A program made the position numbers and the translations under genes. A DNA stretch of 64,000 nucleotides from Pseudomonas viridiflava (GTDB taxonomy: Bacteria > Pseudomonadota > Gammaproteobacteria > Pseudomonadales > Pseudomonadaceae), in contig NZ_UTIQ01000001.1 in NCBI RefSeq assembly GCF_900582625.1, forward strand, positions 558,001 to 622,000, written 5' to 3'. Of the stretch, positions 63,791 through 64,000 are shown piece by piece. Positions within the stretch are counted from its first letter, which is position 1; each line of letters starts with the position of its first letter. Under the pieces are notes generated by a model. That model was not told the DNA's origin, ran no database searches, and saw only the letters and a program-made list of their open reading frames with translations.

Positions 63791-64000
63791 GAAAGCGGTC
63801 CGATCCGTTCCAGCGGGGGCGACATGATAGCGAGAAATTGCCTGCGCAACCTCCTGATCGTCCGCGAAAGGTCGCTTGGGCGTGTGCGCCGTTCGGTAGG
63901 CAAACACCCCGTGCATCCGCGCAGGCGCCGCCGCAAGCGACGGGAGTTTGAGTAAAATTCAAACGTTACGAACAAAGCCCAGACGCTACACTGCGGGACG

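Overview
The window looks like chromosome of a fluorescens/putida-type Pseudomonas. Supporting signs are high GC, the conserved block cysM-rlmD-relA-mazG at the right end, Pseudomonas-restricted small families (DUF1652-like, DUF3077-like), a LapA-type adhesin divergent from its type I secretion genes, an OprD porin, and extragenic palindromes of the gtaggagcggcttcag type. No rRNA, tRNA, CRISPR array, insertion sequence or prophage was seen.

Left part (1-16.3 kb): the 3' end of a SulP transporter, a DeoR regulator, a membrane diguanylate cyclase, two small unknown genes, a divergent CsrA-like regulator with a small partner ORF, then a phosphate-scavenging cluster on the minus strand. In transcription order the cluster is TonB-dependent receptor, lipoprotein beta-propeller phytase, ExbB/TolQ-like, ExbD/TolR-like, TonB, an intrinsic terminator, and a Tat-exported PhoX phosphatase. 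A Pho-box-like sequence lies just upstream of the receptor. The set would let the cell dephosphorylate phytate-like organophosphates at the surface and energise uptake through its own TonB complex. It is followed by a GGDEF protein with a ruined active site and an AraC regulator.

Middle (16.3-33.5 kb): after a 0.5 kb repeat-rich spacer comes lapE-lapB-lapC-like type I secretion genes (minus strand), divergent from an 11.2 kb gene for a 3728-residue LapA-like adhesin. The adhesin has a retention module with a TAAG LapG-type cleavage site, cadherin/VCBS-like tandem repeats, a PA14 domain, a LamG-like domain and RTX repeats. The sensor-protease pair lapD/lapG is not in the window.

Right-middle (33.5-49.6 kb): assorted single genes (CAP-domain protein, zinc alcohol dehydrogenase, LysR/MFS divergent pair), then a tightly overlapping six-gene stressosome operon (RsbR, RsbS, RsbT, an ATPase-PP2C fusion, a histidine kinase and a REC-PAS-kinase-REC hybrid). 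Next are an OprD porin, an exported metallo-beta-lactamase-fold hydrolase and a membrane EAL protein.

Right end (49.6-64 kb): an AhpD-like/AraC divergent pair, DUF1652-like, a DJ-1/PfpI protein, a membrane-fused TIGR01777 epimerase, a VOC protein, then a small accessory stretch with HigBA, an old-yellow-enzyme/MerR divergent pair and VapBC. The window closes with core genes: DUF1810, DUF2058, mazG, relA, rlmD and cysM.

All calls come from reading translated sequence by eye. Family names rest on recognised motifs and not on database searches.
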